Below are positions 52,795-61,347 of a stretch of 64,000 nt of DNA, one piece after another. Both the position numbers and the translations under genes were made by a program. Numbering within the stretch: position 1 is the first letter of the stretch; each line of letters begins with the position of its first letter. This DNA comes from Vogesella sp. XCS3 (lineage in GTDB: Bacteria; Pseudomonadota; Gammaproteobacteria; Burkholderiales; Chromobacteriaceae), in the NCBI RefSeq assembly GCF_020616155.1, contig NZ_CP085530.1:2664501-2728500 (forward strand), read 5' to 3'. The notes under the pieces were generated by a model, which was given only the letters and a program-made list of their open reading frames with translations, searched no databases and had not been told where the DNA came from.

Positions 52795-53838
52795 TCAGCG
52801 CTGCGGCGGCTCCGCAGCGCTTTGGGCATGAATCAGCCATTGCCCATGTTGCCGGGTGACAGCCAGTGGCAACACGCGTGGCAGCGCGTGGGCAAACTGT
52901 GCCGGCTGGTAGGCGTTGAAGGTACCGGTAAGGCGCAGCTGCCCGCTGGCAGGGTTTTGCAGCTGTAGCTGGCTGGGCCCGTAGCGGTTGAACTCGGCGA
53001 TGACCTCGGCCAGTGGCGTGTTATCGAATAACAGGCGCCCGCTGCGCCAGGCGGCCACGGCGGCCGGCGGAACCGGCGTGATGTGGCTTAGCCGTGTGCT
53101 GTTGCTGGCCAGCTGCTGCCCCGCCTGCAAGGTGGCTTGCTGCAACGGCTGGCGGTCGGCGTCGGCGTCGTGGCGGTTGCTGTACTGGCGCACCCTTACC
53201 TTGCCTTCGGCCACGGCCACCTGATAGTTGCGGCCAACCTGGCGCACGCTGAAACGGGTACCCAGTACGGTGACGCGGCGGCTGTCGGCCAGCACGTGAA
53301 AGGGGCGCTGTTTGTCTGGTGCTACCTGGAAAAACGCTTGTCCGGCCAGCAGGCGGGTATCGCGTTGCTGGCGGTACAGGGTAACGTCCACCCGGGTGGC
53401 GCTATCCAGGCTAAGCCGGCTGCCATCGGGCAGGGTCACGTCGCGCTGCTCGCCCTGTGCGGTGACCAGGCTGGCCTGGTACAACGGTTGCTGCTGTTGC
53501 CATTGCTGCCAGCCCAGGCCGCCAGCGATGGCACAGCACAGGCAGGCGGCTGCGGCCAGGGGCAAGCGGTTGCGCCGTGGTGGCAGGGCTTGCAGCATAG
53601 GGGGCAGCTGTTGGCGCAGGGCATCGCGCTGTGCCGCGCTGGCGCTGCCCAGCAGGCTGTCCAGCGCGTGCAGCTGTTGCCAGGCTTGCGCGTGGGCCGG
53701 GTGGGCTGCCAGCCATTGCTGTAGCGCAGCGTGCTGCTGTGGCGATAGGCCCTGCTGCTGGCGCAGTAACCATTGTGCCGCCTGGTAGTCGATGCTGTCT
53801 GGCGCGGGCGTTGCGGGGGTGAGCGGCGTTGTGTTCAT
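52795..53838 (-). CDS. FecR-family regulator of the heme system
   Basis: 347 residues from ATG 53838, overlapping the sigma gene by ATGA. N-terminal DUF4880 part (DYQAAQWLLRQQQG), one membrane helix (LPLAAAACLCCAIAGGLGW), FecR domain (VTLPDGSRLSLDSATRV, RRVTVLGTRFSVRQ) and C-terminal secretin-like tail. Relays the heme-receptor signal to the sigma factor. Confidence 0.93.
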   Translation of the reverse strand: MNTTPLTPATPAPDSIDYQAAQWLLRQQQGLSPQQHAALQQWLAAHPAHAQAWQQLHALDSLLGSASAAQRDALRQQLPPMLQALPPRRNRLPLAAAACLCCAIAGGLGWQQWQQQQPLYQASLVTAQGEQRDVTLPDGSRLSLDSATRVDVTLYRQQRDTRLLAGQAFFQVAPDKQRPFHVLADSRRVTVLGTRFSVRQVGRNYQVAVAEGKVRVRQYSNRHDADADRQPLQQATLQAGQQLASNSTRLSHITPVPPAAVAAWRSGRLLFDNTPLAEVIAEFNRYGPSQLQLQNPASGQLRLTGTFNAYQPAQFAHALPRVLPLAVTRQHGQWLIHAQSAAEPPQR

Positions 53839-54314
53839 GGCGTATCCTGCCCGGCCATGCCCTTCTTGCACGCCAGCATGCCGTTGATGATGTGTTTTTC
53901 TACCATATTGACCGAAATGCCCATCTGTCTGGCAATGTCGGCGGTGCTCAGGCCATCAAACTTGTACAGCACGAAGGCTTGGCGGCAGCGTGGCGGTAGC
54001 CCGGCGACGATGTCCAGCAGCCTGGCCAGCGATTGCTGGGCCGCTACGGTACGTTCCGGCTCGCAGGCTGGCGCGGCGGGCAGCTCGGTGTCGTTCAGGG
54101 CGTGTTCCGGGTGGCGTTGCTGCTGGCGGTGCTGGTCGATGAGCAGATTGCGTGCGGTGGTGTACAGCAGTGCACGCGGCTGGGCGGGGGGGGTATTGCC
54201 ATGGCTGGCCAGTACGCGGGCATAGCTTTCCTGCACCACGTCTTGCGCCTTTTCCCGGCAGCCGGTACTGCGTGCAATGAAGTTCAGAAGTTCGTGGTAA
54301 TAGCGCTCGAGCAC
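53835..54314 (-). CDS. ECF sigma factor of the heme system (FecI/HasI-like)
   Basis: 159 residues from a GTG with AGGACAGG upstream. Region 2 (CREKAQDVVQESYARVL, LLYTTARNLLIDQHRQQQ) and region 4 (LPPRCRQAFVLYKFDGLSTADIARQMGISVNMVEKHI) are clear. Directs transcription of the heme receptor, heme oxygenase and TonB fusion genes. Confidence 0.93.
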   Translation of the reverse strand: MLERYYHELLNFIARSTGCREKAQDVVQESYARVLASHGNTPPAQPRALLYTTARNLLIDQHRQQQRHPEHALNDTELPAAPACEPERTVAAQQSLARLLDIVAGLPPRCRQAFVLYKFDGLSTADIARQMGISVNMVEKHIINGMLACKKGMAGQDTP

Positions 54315-54355
54315 TGCAACAGCCTGTCCTGTAAAGCGCGGAGTCTAGCATGGTT

Positions 54356-54378
54356 GCAAATGGGAATCACTATTAATT
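54356..54378 (-). promoter_or_regulatory. probable Fur box upstream of the heme-system sigma gene
   Basis: AATGGGAATCACTATTAATT resembles a degenerate Fur box (7-1-7 arms) about 45 bases before the sigma start, paralleling the better box before the other fecI. Confidence 0.5.
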
Positions 54379-55930
54379 ATGGCAGGGCGAGCCAGCTACG
54401 GTTACGCCCGGCGGCCTTGGCCTGGTACATGGCGGCGTCGGCACGGGCGATAAGGTTGTCGGTGGTTTCCCCCGAGGCGTTGAGTGTAGCGACGCCGATA
54501 CTGGCGGTAATGCGTAGTGTCTCGCCTTGCCACTGCAGCGGCAGGCTGGCCAGGGTATGGCACAGCCGCTGGGCCAGCTGCATGGCCTCTTGCTCCTGCT
54601 CTTGCGGCAGCATGATGCAGAATTCTTCCCCGCCCCAGCGCGCCAGGCTGTCGATTTCGCGTAGTGTGCGCCGTAGCTGGCGGCTGACTTCCTTGAGTAC
54701 GTAGTCGCCAGCCGGGTGGCCCAGGCGGTCGTTCAGCGCCTTGAAGTGGTCCAGGTCCAGCATCAGCAGGCTGAAGCGCTGCTGGTAGCGGGTAAAGCGT
54801 TGCTGGTTTTGCAGGCAGCGTTCCAGAAAAGCCCGCCGGTTGAGCAAGCCGGTCAGCGGGTCCAGCGTGGCCTGGCGGGCCAGCTCGGCTTCGGCGGCCT
54901 GGCGCGCCATCTCCAGCCCGCGTACGTGCAGCAGGGTGCCGATACCGTCGGACAGCGTGGTGAGGTGCTCGACGATTTCCTGGTCAAAGCCCCCTGCCCG
55001 GTTCGCCAGCACCAGCACGCCCATCACCGACAGGTGAAAGAAGCACGGGATGACCAGCAGCGACTGGATGCCCTCTAGTGCGCCACTGTCGTCGTACAGC
55101 GCGGGCTGGTTGATGACCAGAGGCTCCCCCTCGGCAATGGCCTGCCCGTAGACATGGTCGAAGCCGTACAGGCGGTAGCCACGGCTATCGTGGCTAAGCT
55201 GTGGCATCAGCCATTGCAGTGCTCTTGCTTCCAGGTGGGCAATGCTGGGGATATCAAGGTAGCAGCTGTCGCGGTCGTCTACCTGGCAGCTGGCAATAAA
55301 CGCCAGCGTAGTCTGGCTCATGGCCAGCAGCGAGTGCAGGATGGTGCTGCAGGCAGCGCCCAGGTCGCGGTCCAGCAGAAAGCTGCTTTGCGCCTGGTTG
55401 ATGGTGAGCAGCAGCTTGCTCTGCCGTTCGGCCAGCTGTAGCAGCATGCGCTGGCGTATCAGCTCGCACAGGGTATCGGCCAGCTGTTGCAGGCGGGCCC
55501 GCTGGCGTGGGCCAAAGCGCCGCGGGCGGTGGTCCAGCAGGCAGAGGGTGCCGATGACGTTATGCGCGTCCAGCCGTAGGGGCGCCCCGGCATAAAAACG
55601 GATGGCCAGCTCGCCAGTGACCAGCGGGTTGTCGGCAAAGCGTTCATCCAACAGGGCATTACTGACGACCAGCATGTCGCCCTGCGACACGACGTGGTTA
55701 CAAAACGAGATGGCACGCGGGGTTTCGCAGACATCCACACCGACCTTGGCCTTGAACCATTGCCGTTCGCTGTCGATCAGCGAGATCAGGGCCACGGGCA
55801 CGCCAAACAGCCCGGAGGCCAGCTGTACCACGCGGTCGAAAGCTTCCTCGGCGGGGGTATCCAGCAAGGCGGTACGCGCCAGCAATGCCTGCCGGGCCTG
55901 CTCGTGCGGTGGTGGGTCGGGTGTGTGCAT
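54377..55930 (-). CDS. GAF-GAF-GGDEF diguanylate cyclase
   Basis: 517 residues. First GAF (about 25-165: VPVALISLIDSERQWFKAKVG), a second GAF-like sensor (about 175-330), then a GGDEF domain with active-site ARWGGEEF and an I-site REID five residues before. Makes c-di-GMP; cytoplasmic. Sensory ligand unknown. Its stop lies close to the Fur-like box of the heme regulon. Confidence 0.93.
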   Translation of the reverse strand: MHTPDPPPHEQARQALLARTALLDTPAEEAFDRVVQLASGLFGVPVALISLIDSERQWFKAKVGVDVCETPRAISFCNHVVSQGDMLVVSNALLDERFADNPLVTGELAIRFYAGAPLRLDAHNVIGTLCLLDHRPRRFGPRQRARLQQLADTLCELIRQRMLLQLAERQSKLLLTINQAQSSFLLDRDLGAACSTILHSLLAMSQTTLAFIASCQVDDRDSCYLDIPSIAHLEARALQWLMPQLSHDSRGYRLYGFDHVYGQAIAEGEPLVINQPALYDDSGALEGIQSLLVIPCFFHLSVMGVLVLANRAGGFDQEIVEHLTTLSDGIGTLLHVRGLEMARQAAEAELARQATLDPLTGLLNRRAFLERCLQNQQRFTRYQQRFSLLMLDLDHFKALNDRLGHPAGDYVLKEVSRQLRRTLREIDSLARWGGEEFCIMLPQEQEQEAMQLAQRLCHTLASLPLQWQGETLRITASIGVATLNASGETTDNLIARADAAMYQAKAAGRNRSWLALP

Positions 55931-56070
55931 GCGCCTCTCCTGGGCCGGGCGGTCGGGCTGATGCTGGCGCGGCCAGCTTGCAGTATGCGGGCTGAACGCG
56001 CGGTATGGCAGTGCGGCTTAGGCGCCTGCCAGGCTGGATTGTTATATCGATACTGCATGCAACATAGCAA

Positions 56071-56118
56071 AAAAGCCCGGCTGCGGCCAACCTTGCGGGT
56101 GGCGGCAGCCGGGCTTTT
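56071..56118 (-). terminator. terminator after the rRNA methyltransferase gene, with uptake word in the loop
   Basis: AAAAGCCCGGCTGC pairs with GCAGCCGGGCTTTT; an exact GCGGCCAACCTT (56083-56094) starts in the stem and runs into the 20-base loop. Confidence 0.75.
56083..56094 (+). repeat. uptake-word copy GCGGCCAACCTT (intergenic)
   Basis: Exact copy within the terminator described for 56071-56118. Confidence 0.6.
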
Positions 56119-56133
56119 GCACGGCGATGTGGC

Positions 56134-57141
56134 TTATACGTGCAGCAGCACCATTTTCAGCGGCGGGTTGCCGTCAAAGGTGGGGAAGTCGTCTTCCGGC
56201 GTGATCCACTCGGCGTCACGTACGGTGCGGCCGGCTTTCTCGGCGCTGCGCTTGAGCTGGGCCAGCCAGGCGTCGCGGTCTACCTGCGCCACGTTGTTGC
56301 AGCAGATCAGCATGCCGCCTTCGGCAGTGGCCAGCAGTGCCGGCTTGAACAGCGCCGGGTAGTCGTTGATCAGGTCTACCACGCCGAACGGGCTCTTGGC
56401 GTAGCGTGGCGGGTCCAGGAACACCAGGTCGAACTGGCGGGCTTCCAGCACCGGGAACGGGGGCATTTTCTTGCCGCGTACCATTTTGGGCTGGCCAATG
56501 CCGGACAGCTGGCGCAGCGCGGCAAAGCAGTCGCTTTCCACGCAGCGCGGGCGGGTGGCCAGGCTGTTGATCTTGGCGTTGGCGCGCGCTACCTGCAGGC
56601 TGGATTCGGCAAAGTCCACGTTCATCACAAAGCTGGCACCGGCTTTGGCGGCGGCCACACCCACACCACCGGTGTAGGCGAACAGGTTCAGCACGCTCTT
56701 GCCTTCGGCCAGCTGCATCACACGGCGGCGGCCGGCGCGCAGGTCGAGGAACAGCCACGGGTCCTGGCCCTGGTGGCGGGCCTGGAAGTGGTACTTCACG
56801 CCCAGCTCGCGGATGGTGCGCGGCGCCTGGGCGGCTTCCAGCTGGTCTTCCGGCAGGCGGTTGCCGATGCGCGAGTTGGCACCGCTGCGGTCGTTGTACA
56901 CCGCAGTCAGGCCCAGCGGGGCGTAGTGCGCCAGGATGGCCTGGTGCTCTTCTTCGCTCAGCGGGGTGTGGAAGGTTTGCAGCAGCAGCACGTCGCCGTA
57001 GCGGTCGATGGTCAGGCCCGGGCGGCCTTCGGCGCTGCCGTGAAACAGGCGGTAAGTATCGGTTTCTTCGCTGGCCAGGCGGGTTAGCAGCGCGGCGCGG
57101 TGCGCGTCGGCGGCTACAAGCAGTTCGGTCAGGGTGGACAT
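56134..57141 (-). CDS. class I SAM-dependent rRNA methyltransferase, RlmI-like
   Basis: 335 residues. SAM-binding motif NLFAYTGGVGVAAAKAGAS, acidic loop NVDFAESSLQVARANAK, and catalytic LVFLDPPRYAKSPFG plus CCNNV (catalytic Cys region). It lacks the N-terminal PUA domain of E. coli RlmI (396 residues), so the target may be m5C1962 of 23S rRNA or another base. Monocistronic. Confidence 0.88.
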   Translation of the reverse strand: MSTLTELLVAADAHRAALLTRLASEETDTYRLFHGSAEGRPGLTIDRYGDVLLLQTFHTPLSEEEHQAILAHYAPLGLTAVYNDRSGANSRIGNRLPEDQLEAAQAPRTIRELGVKYHFQARHQGQDPWLFLDLRAGRRRVMQLAEGKSVLNLFAYTGGVGVAAAKAGASFVMNVDFAESSLQVARANAKINSLATRPRCVESDCFAALRQLSGIGQPKMVRGKKMPPFPVLEARQFDLVFLDPPRYAKSPFGVVDLINDYPALFKPALLATAEGGMLICCNNVAQVDRDAWLAQLKRSAEKAGRTVRDAEWITPEDDFPTFDGNPPLKMVLLHV

Positions 57142-57299
57142 GGTGTTCTCGCAGACAAAAGAAGGCGGCCGGCAGCACAGGGCTCCGGCCGAATGGGCTA
57201 ATTGTACGCGCTTGCCCGCAGCGGGCTGGTTTTTTTACGCCAGCTTGTAAGAAAACGCCGCCGTTTACGGCTAATTTCTATAGAAGCAAAGGGGGAAAC

Positions 57300-58178
57300 A
57301 TGGAGCAGGCGCAGGCATTACTCAAGTCTTTATACGTGATGGCCATGATGGTGGAGGCGCGTGATGCCTATACCGGCGGCCATTTGTGGCGGGTGTCGCA
57401 ATTTGCCCGCCTGGTGGCCGAGCGCATGTCGCTGCCGCCGGACGAAGTAGCGCGCGTGGCGCTGGGCGGCTTTTTGCACGACCTGGGCAAGGTGGGCATT
57501 CCGGACGCGGTATTGAACAAGCGCGACCGGCTGACCGACGAAGAGTACGCCGTGATCAAGACCCACCCGCAGGTGGGTGCCGACCTGCTGGCCGGTCACC
57601 CGCTGGCGGCGCTGGCCATGGACGCGGTGTGGCTGCACCACGAAACGCCGGATGGCCGTGGCTACCCGCGCGGCCTGGCCGGGGCGGCTATCCCGCTGGT
57701 GGCGCGCATTGTCGGGGTGGTGGACGCGCTGGACGCCATGACCAGCTCGCGCCCCTACCGCGCCGGCATGCCGCTGGCCAAGGCGCTGCAGATCATCGAA
57801 GACAACCTGGGCGGGCAGTTTGACGCCGAGGTTGGCCGCATCGTGCTGGCACTGGGGCAGGAAGGCGCGCTGGATGCCGTCATCGGTCACAGCGCGCCGG
57901 GGCGGCCGTTGCAGCAGTGCGTGGCTTGCGGGCCTACGCTGGTGATGCATAGCGAGGTACAGGACGGCGACACCGTACATTGCCCGTCGTGTGCGATGGG
58001 CTACCACGTGCGCCACCAGGCGGGGCGCTGGCAGGTGGCGGCCACCGGTGCGGCCAACCCGGTGGCGGCGCGCCAGCCGCGGGCGGATACGCAGCTGATC
58101 GATAGCCTGGTGCAGCCGGCTTACCGCCTGCTGCCCAGGCCCAAACGCTGGCTGGGCTGGTTCGGCCCGTCGGCCTGA
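57300..58178 (+). CDS. HD-GYP phosphodiesterase with C-terminal zinc ribbon
   Basis: 292 residues with a strong AAAGGGGG ribosome site. The HD-GYP domain begins at once (RDAYTGGHLWRVSQFARL, FLHDLGKVGIPD, HHETPDGRGYPRGL, DALDAMTSSRPYR), all metal ligands intact. At about residue 205 a CVACG ... CPSC pair suggests a zinc ribbon, followed by a basic tail. It should hydrolyse c-di-GMP; the ribbon could bind nucleic acid or a protein partner. Confidence 0.92.
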   Translation: MEQAQALLKSLYVMAMMVEARDAYTGGHLWRVSQFARLVAERMSLPPDEVARVALGGFLHDLGKVGIPDAVLNKRDRLTDEEYAVIKTHPQVGADLLAGHPLAALAMDAVWLHHETPDGRGYPRGLAGAAIPLVARIVGVVDALDAMTSSRPYRAGMPLAKALQIIEDNLGGQFDAEVGRIVLALGQEGALDAVIGHSAPGRPLQQCVACGPTLVMHSEVQDGDTVHCPSCAMGYHVRHQAGRWQVAATGAANPVAARQPRADTQLIDSLVQPAYRLLPRPKRWLGWFGPSA

Positions 58179-58188
58179 GCCGGCAGGC

Positions 58189-58929
58189 TTACAGCGGCAG
58201 CTGGCGGCGTAGCTCGTCAGCCCAGTTGCGGCTGGCAAAGTCGGCGCCCATCACCAGCGAGCGGTAGAAGTCGCCGCCAAAGCGGGAATCCACCTCGATC
58301 AGTACGTGGGTTTCGTTGCCCCACGGCAGGAAGGTGAGCTCGATTTCCTGGATGCGGAAGTTGCCGCCACGCGGTTTGAGCTCCATTTCCTGATAGCAGC
58401 CCAGGGTGCTGGCCACATTGCCGATACGCGCGGTGCCCACTTCCACGTCGGTGCTGTACAGGCCCCAGCCCAGCTGCTCGAATGCGGCCAACAGCGCGGC
58501 TACCTGCGCGGTGGGGTGCACTTCCAGCAGGTCGCGGTCGCTGGCGTCCACGGCCGAGGCAATGGCCAGGTCGGTGTGGATCCACACCGCCAGCGGGCGG
58601 CCGTAGTGTGCCAGCGCGTTGATGGGGGTTTCGGCCGGCAGCTGCAGCTGGAAAGGGAACTGGCGGGTTTCACCGGCTTTTACCGTAAAGCGCTGGCTCA
58701 CCAGAATGCTGCCCAGCGGCAGCGCGCCGCGTACTTCGTGGTCGCCTGACTCCTGCTCTGCTTCCACCATCAAGACCAGCTCGATCTTTTCGATGTCCTG
58801 GTCGGCATTGCCGCCCTGTACCACCACGCGGCCGGTAAGCATGTCACCAGGGCGCAGGCGCGGGTTGTCCAGCTGGGTATCGACTTTGGCGCCACCGACG
58901 CCGATAGAGGCAAGCAGTTTCTTGAACAT
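58189..58929 (-). CDS. Spo0M-family (arrestin-fold) protein
   Basis: 246 residues from ATG 58929. Start FKKLLASIGVGGAKVDTQL, then the arrestin-like features PGDMLTGRVVVQGG and FPFQLQLPAETPIN. In Bacillus Spo0M influences sporulation and division; in non-spore-formers the role is unknown. Convergent with the HD-GYP gene. Confidence 0.9.
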   Translation of the reverse strand: MFKKLLASIGVGGAKVDTQLDNPRLRPGDMLTGRVVVQGGNADQDIEKIELVLMVEAEQESGDHEVRGALPLGSILVSQRFTVKAGETRQFPFQLQLPAETPINALAHYGRPLAVWIHTDLAIASAVDASDRDLLEVHPTAQVAALLAAFEQLGWGLYSTDVEVGTARIGNVASTLGCYQEMELKPRGGNFRIQEIELTFLPWGNETHVLIEVDSRFGGDFYRSLVMGADFASRNWADELRRQLPL

Positions 58930-59044
58930 GATGTTTCCGTAGGTAAGTGCGGTAAGTGCGGGTGCCGTCTGCGGGCCCCAGCTGGCACAGACTCCGGGTA
59001 ATGATGCGGGTTCCTGTACCTGCTGCGGTGTGGGCCGGCAAAGC

Positions 59045-59073
59045 AAAAAAAAACCGCAGCGCCAGGCTGCGGT
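59045..59073 (-). terminator. terminator of the Sel1-repeat gene
   Basis: ACCGCAGC, GCCAG loop, GCTGCGGT; followed on the minus strand by nine T. Confidence 0.88.
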
Positions 59074-59092
59074 GTGGGTGAGCGGTGCCGGT

Positions 59093-61156
59093 TTACTTTT
59101 TAACCGGTGCTGCTTCCGGTGCCACGGCAGCGTTCAGCTGTGCCGACAGTTCGGTGAATACCTGGCTGGCGGCGGCCTTCATCTTGCTGGCCTTGGCCGA
59201 TGGTTTGGCGGTTTTCGCTGGGGTCGCGGCAGCTGGTGCTTCGGGGGCGGCGGCTTTGTCAGCCACTTTGGCCGATGGTTTGGCGGCTTTTACCGTGCGG
59301 CCAGCCAGTGCCGGGCGAACATAGACGACGTAGCGTTCGATCTCGGCCAGCAGCTTGCCCGGTACGTTCATGCGGCGGGACAGGTCCTGTGCACGCGCCA
59401 GCTGGGCGCGGCCCATGTCCTGTTCCAGCTGCGACAGGTTGTTGGCTGCCAGCGTGTCGCCCTGGGCGCGTGCCAGGTTATGCAACGCGTAGGACACGGT
59501 AGCGTCTTTCGGTACGCCCTGGCCGTAGTAGTACATCACGCCCAGGTTGTTCAGGCCGCCTACGTTGTACTGTGCGGCTGCCTTGCGGTACCAGGCCACA
59601 GCTTCGTCGTTGCTCTGTTTCACGCCCTGGCCGTTTTCGTACAGGCCACCCAGGCTGAACTGCGCATCGGCGTTACCGCTCTTGGCCGCTTTGCGGTACC
59701 AGTTGGCCGCTTGCTCGTAGTTCTGCTCGGTACCCTGGCCGTTGTAATACTGGGCGGCCAGCGCTACCTGTGCGGCGACGTTGTCCTGCGCGGCGGCTTG
59801 CTGGTTCAGGGCAAAGGCGCGTTTCGGGTCGAACGGTACGCCGTTGCCTTTCATGTGCAGTGCAGCCAGGCTGGCTTGCGCCTGCGCGTCGCCCTGTGCG
59901 GCTGCCTTGGCGTACCAGCTGGCGGCCTGCGCGTAATCCTGTGGCAGCTCGTTGCCCTTCTCGTACAGCTGCGCCAGGCTGGTTTGCGCGCCGGCGTGGC
60001 CCTGGTTGGCGGCCTTGTTGTACCACATGGCCGCATCGGCCAGGTCTTGTGCGGTGCCCTGGCCTTTTTCCAGCATCTGGCCCAGGCTGTACTGCGCGTT
60101 GGCATCGCCCTGCTCGGCGGCTTTCACGAACCAGCTGGCGGCCAGCTGTTCGGTAGCGCGACGGTGCCATACCGCGGCTTGTGCCGGGTCTTTCGGTACG
60201 CCCAGCCCGCTCTGGTACAGGTTACCCAGCACGGCCTGTGCATTCGGGTGGCCCTGAACGGCGGCTTTGCGGAACCAGTTGGCCGCATTCACGTAATCCT
60301 GCTCTACGCCACGGCCCTGCTGGTACATCTGCGCCAGGCTGAACTGGGCATCGGCGTCGCCTTGCTCGGCGGCCTTGGCAAACCATTCGGCGGCGGCGGT
60401 GTAGTCTTGCGGTACGCCTACGCCGTTATGGAACATGGTGGCCAGGCTGGATTGCGCTTCGACATAACCCTGCTCGGCGGCTTTGCGGAACCACTTGGCG
60501 GCTTCTACCGGGCTTTTTTCTACGCCACGGCCTTGTTGGTACTGCACACCCAGGTTGTACTGCGCCTGGGCGATGCCTTGTTCGGCGGCTTTACGGTACA
60601 GGGTGGCGGCCTGGGCGGCGTTGGACGGGATGCCGGTGCCGTTTTGTACCATGTCTGCCAGGTTGGTTTGTGCCTGGGCGTTACCGCTCTTGGCGGCTTT
60701 GCGGTACCAGTAGGCGGCACCGGTAACATCCAGCTGCTGCACGCGGCCGCTCTGGTACAGGGCGGCCAGGTTGGTTTGCGCAACGGTATTGCCCTGCTCG
60801 GCGGCCTTGCGGTACCAGCTGGCGGCGGTGGCCAGGTCTTGTGTTACGCCATTGCCTTTTTCGTACAGCTGGCCCAGGTTCAGCTGTGCATCGGCGTAGC
60901 CTTGCTCGGCGGCTTTGCGGTACCAGTTGGCCGCCTGTTCCAGGTTTACCGGTGTACCCAGGCCTTTGCGATACAGCTCGCCCAGCTGGTATTGCAGGCT
61001 GGCGTTGCCCTGCTCGGCTGCCGGCGTCCACTCGCGCAGTGCCGCGGCAAAGTCACCCTTGTTGAAGGCGGTACGGCCTTCCTTGATACCGGCAAAGGCC
61101 GGTGCGGCAAGCATCAGGCTGGTAACAATGACAGTCGTTGCGAGGCGTTTTTTCAT
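59093..61156 (-). CDS. exported Sel1-repeat protein
   Basis: 687 residues. Signal peptide (1-22, ending PAFA), then about 14 Sel1 repeats of about 36 residues, each like AANWYRKAAEQGYADAQLNL, from residue 35 to about 560. One repeat near the middle is cut short (HRRATEQLAASWFVKAA). A helical part and an Ala/Lys/Pro-rich tail with two SAK-type repeats follow. Probably a periplasmic scaffold for protein contacts. No partner can be named. DNA repeats here are coding, not mobile. Confidence 0.9.
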   Translation of the reverse strand: MKKRLATTVIVTSLMLAAPAFAGIKEGRTAFNKGDFAAALREWTPAAEQGNASLQYQLGELYRKGLGTPVNLEQAANWYRKAAEQGYADAQLNLGQLYEKGNGVTQDLATAASWYRKAAEQGNTVAQTNLAALYQSGRVQQLDVTGAAYWYRKAAKSGNAQAQTNLADMVQNGTGIPSNAAQAATLYRKAAEQGIAQAQYNLGVQYQQGRGVEKSPVEAAKWFRKAAEQGYVEAQSSLATMFHNGVGVPQDYTAAAEWFAKAAEQGDADAQFSLAQMYQQGRGVEQDYVNAANWFRKAAVQGHPNAQAVLGNLYQSGLGVPKDPAQAAVWHRRATEQLAASWFVKAAEQGDANAQYSLGQMLEKGQGTAQDLADAAMWYNKAANQGHAGAQTSLAQLYEKGNELPQDYAQAASWYAKAAAQGDAQAQASLAALHMKGNGVPFDPKRAFALNQQAAAQDNVAAQVALAAQYYNGQGTEQNYEQAANWYRKAAKSGNADAQFSLGGLYENGQGVKQSNDEAVAWYRKAAAQYNVGGLNNLGVMYYYGQGVPKDATVSYALHNLARAQGDTLAANNLSQLEQDMGRAQLARAQDLSRRMNVPGKLLAEIERYVVYVRPALAGRTVKAAKPSAKVADKAAAPEAPAAATPAKTAKPSAKASKMKAAASQVFTELSAQLNAAVAPEAAPVKK

Positions 61157-61347
61157 ATGCGTTTCTTTGTGAGTTGGGCGCCATGCCGGGCTGGCGTATC
61201 AAGTCTGGCCTGTCGCAGTGAGTGGTGCGGCGGCCTGCACGTTGCGGAATTCTTTAAACGTTAATCATATCGTGTTGAAGCCGCAAAGACATGACCGTTT
61301 GACGAAAAATGTCTTCCGGCTGGCTGCTTGCGCGTTTTTTGCAACCC

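Noticed and set aside
59300..61050. Tandem DNA repeats of about 108 bp, CRISPR-like at first glance
   Set aside because: They encode Sel1 repeats in one frame and are diverged; no short constant repeats with unique spacers. No CRISPR array was seen anywhere.
59030..61264. 744-codon open frame on the plus strand opposite the Sel1-repeat gene
   Set aside because: Gly/Val/Leu-rich periodic sequence is the antisense shadow of Sel1 repeats; the minus frame has signal peptide, repeats and terminator.
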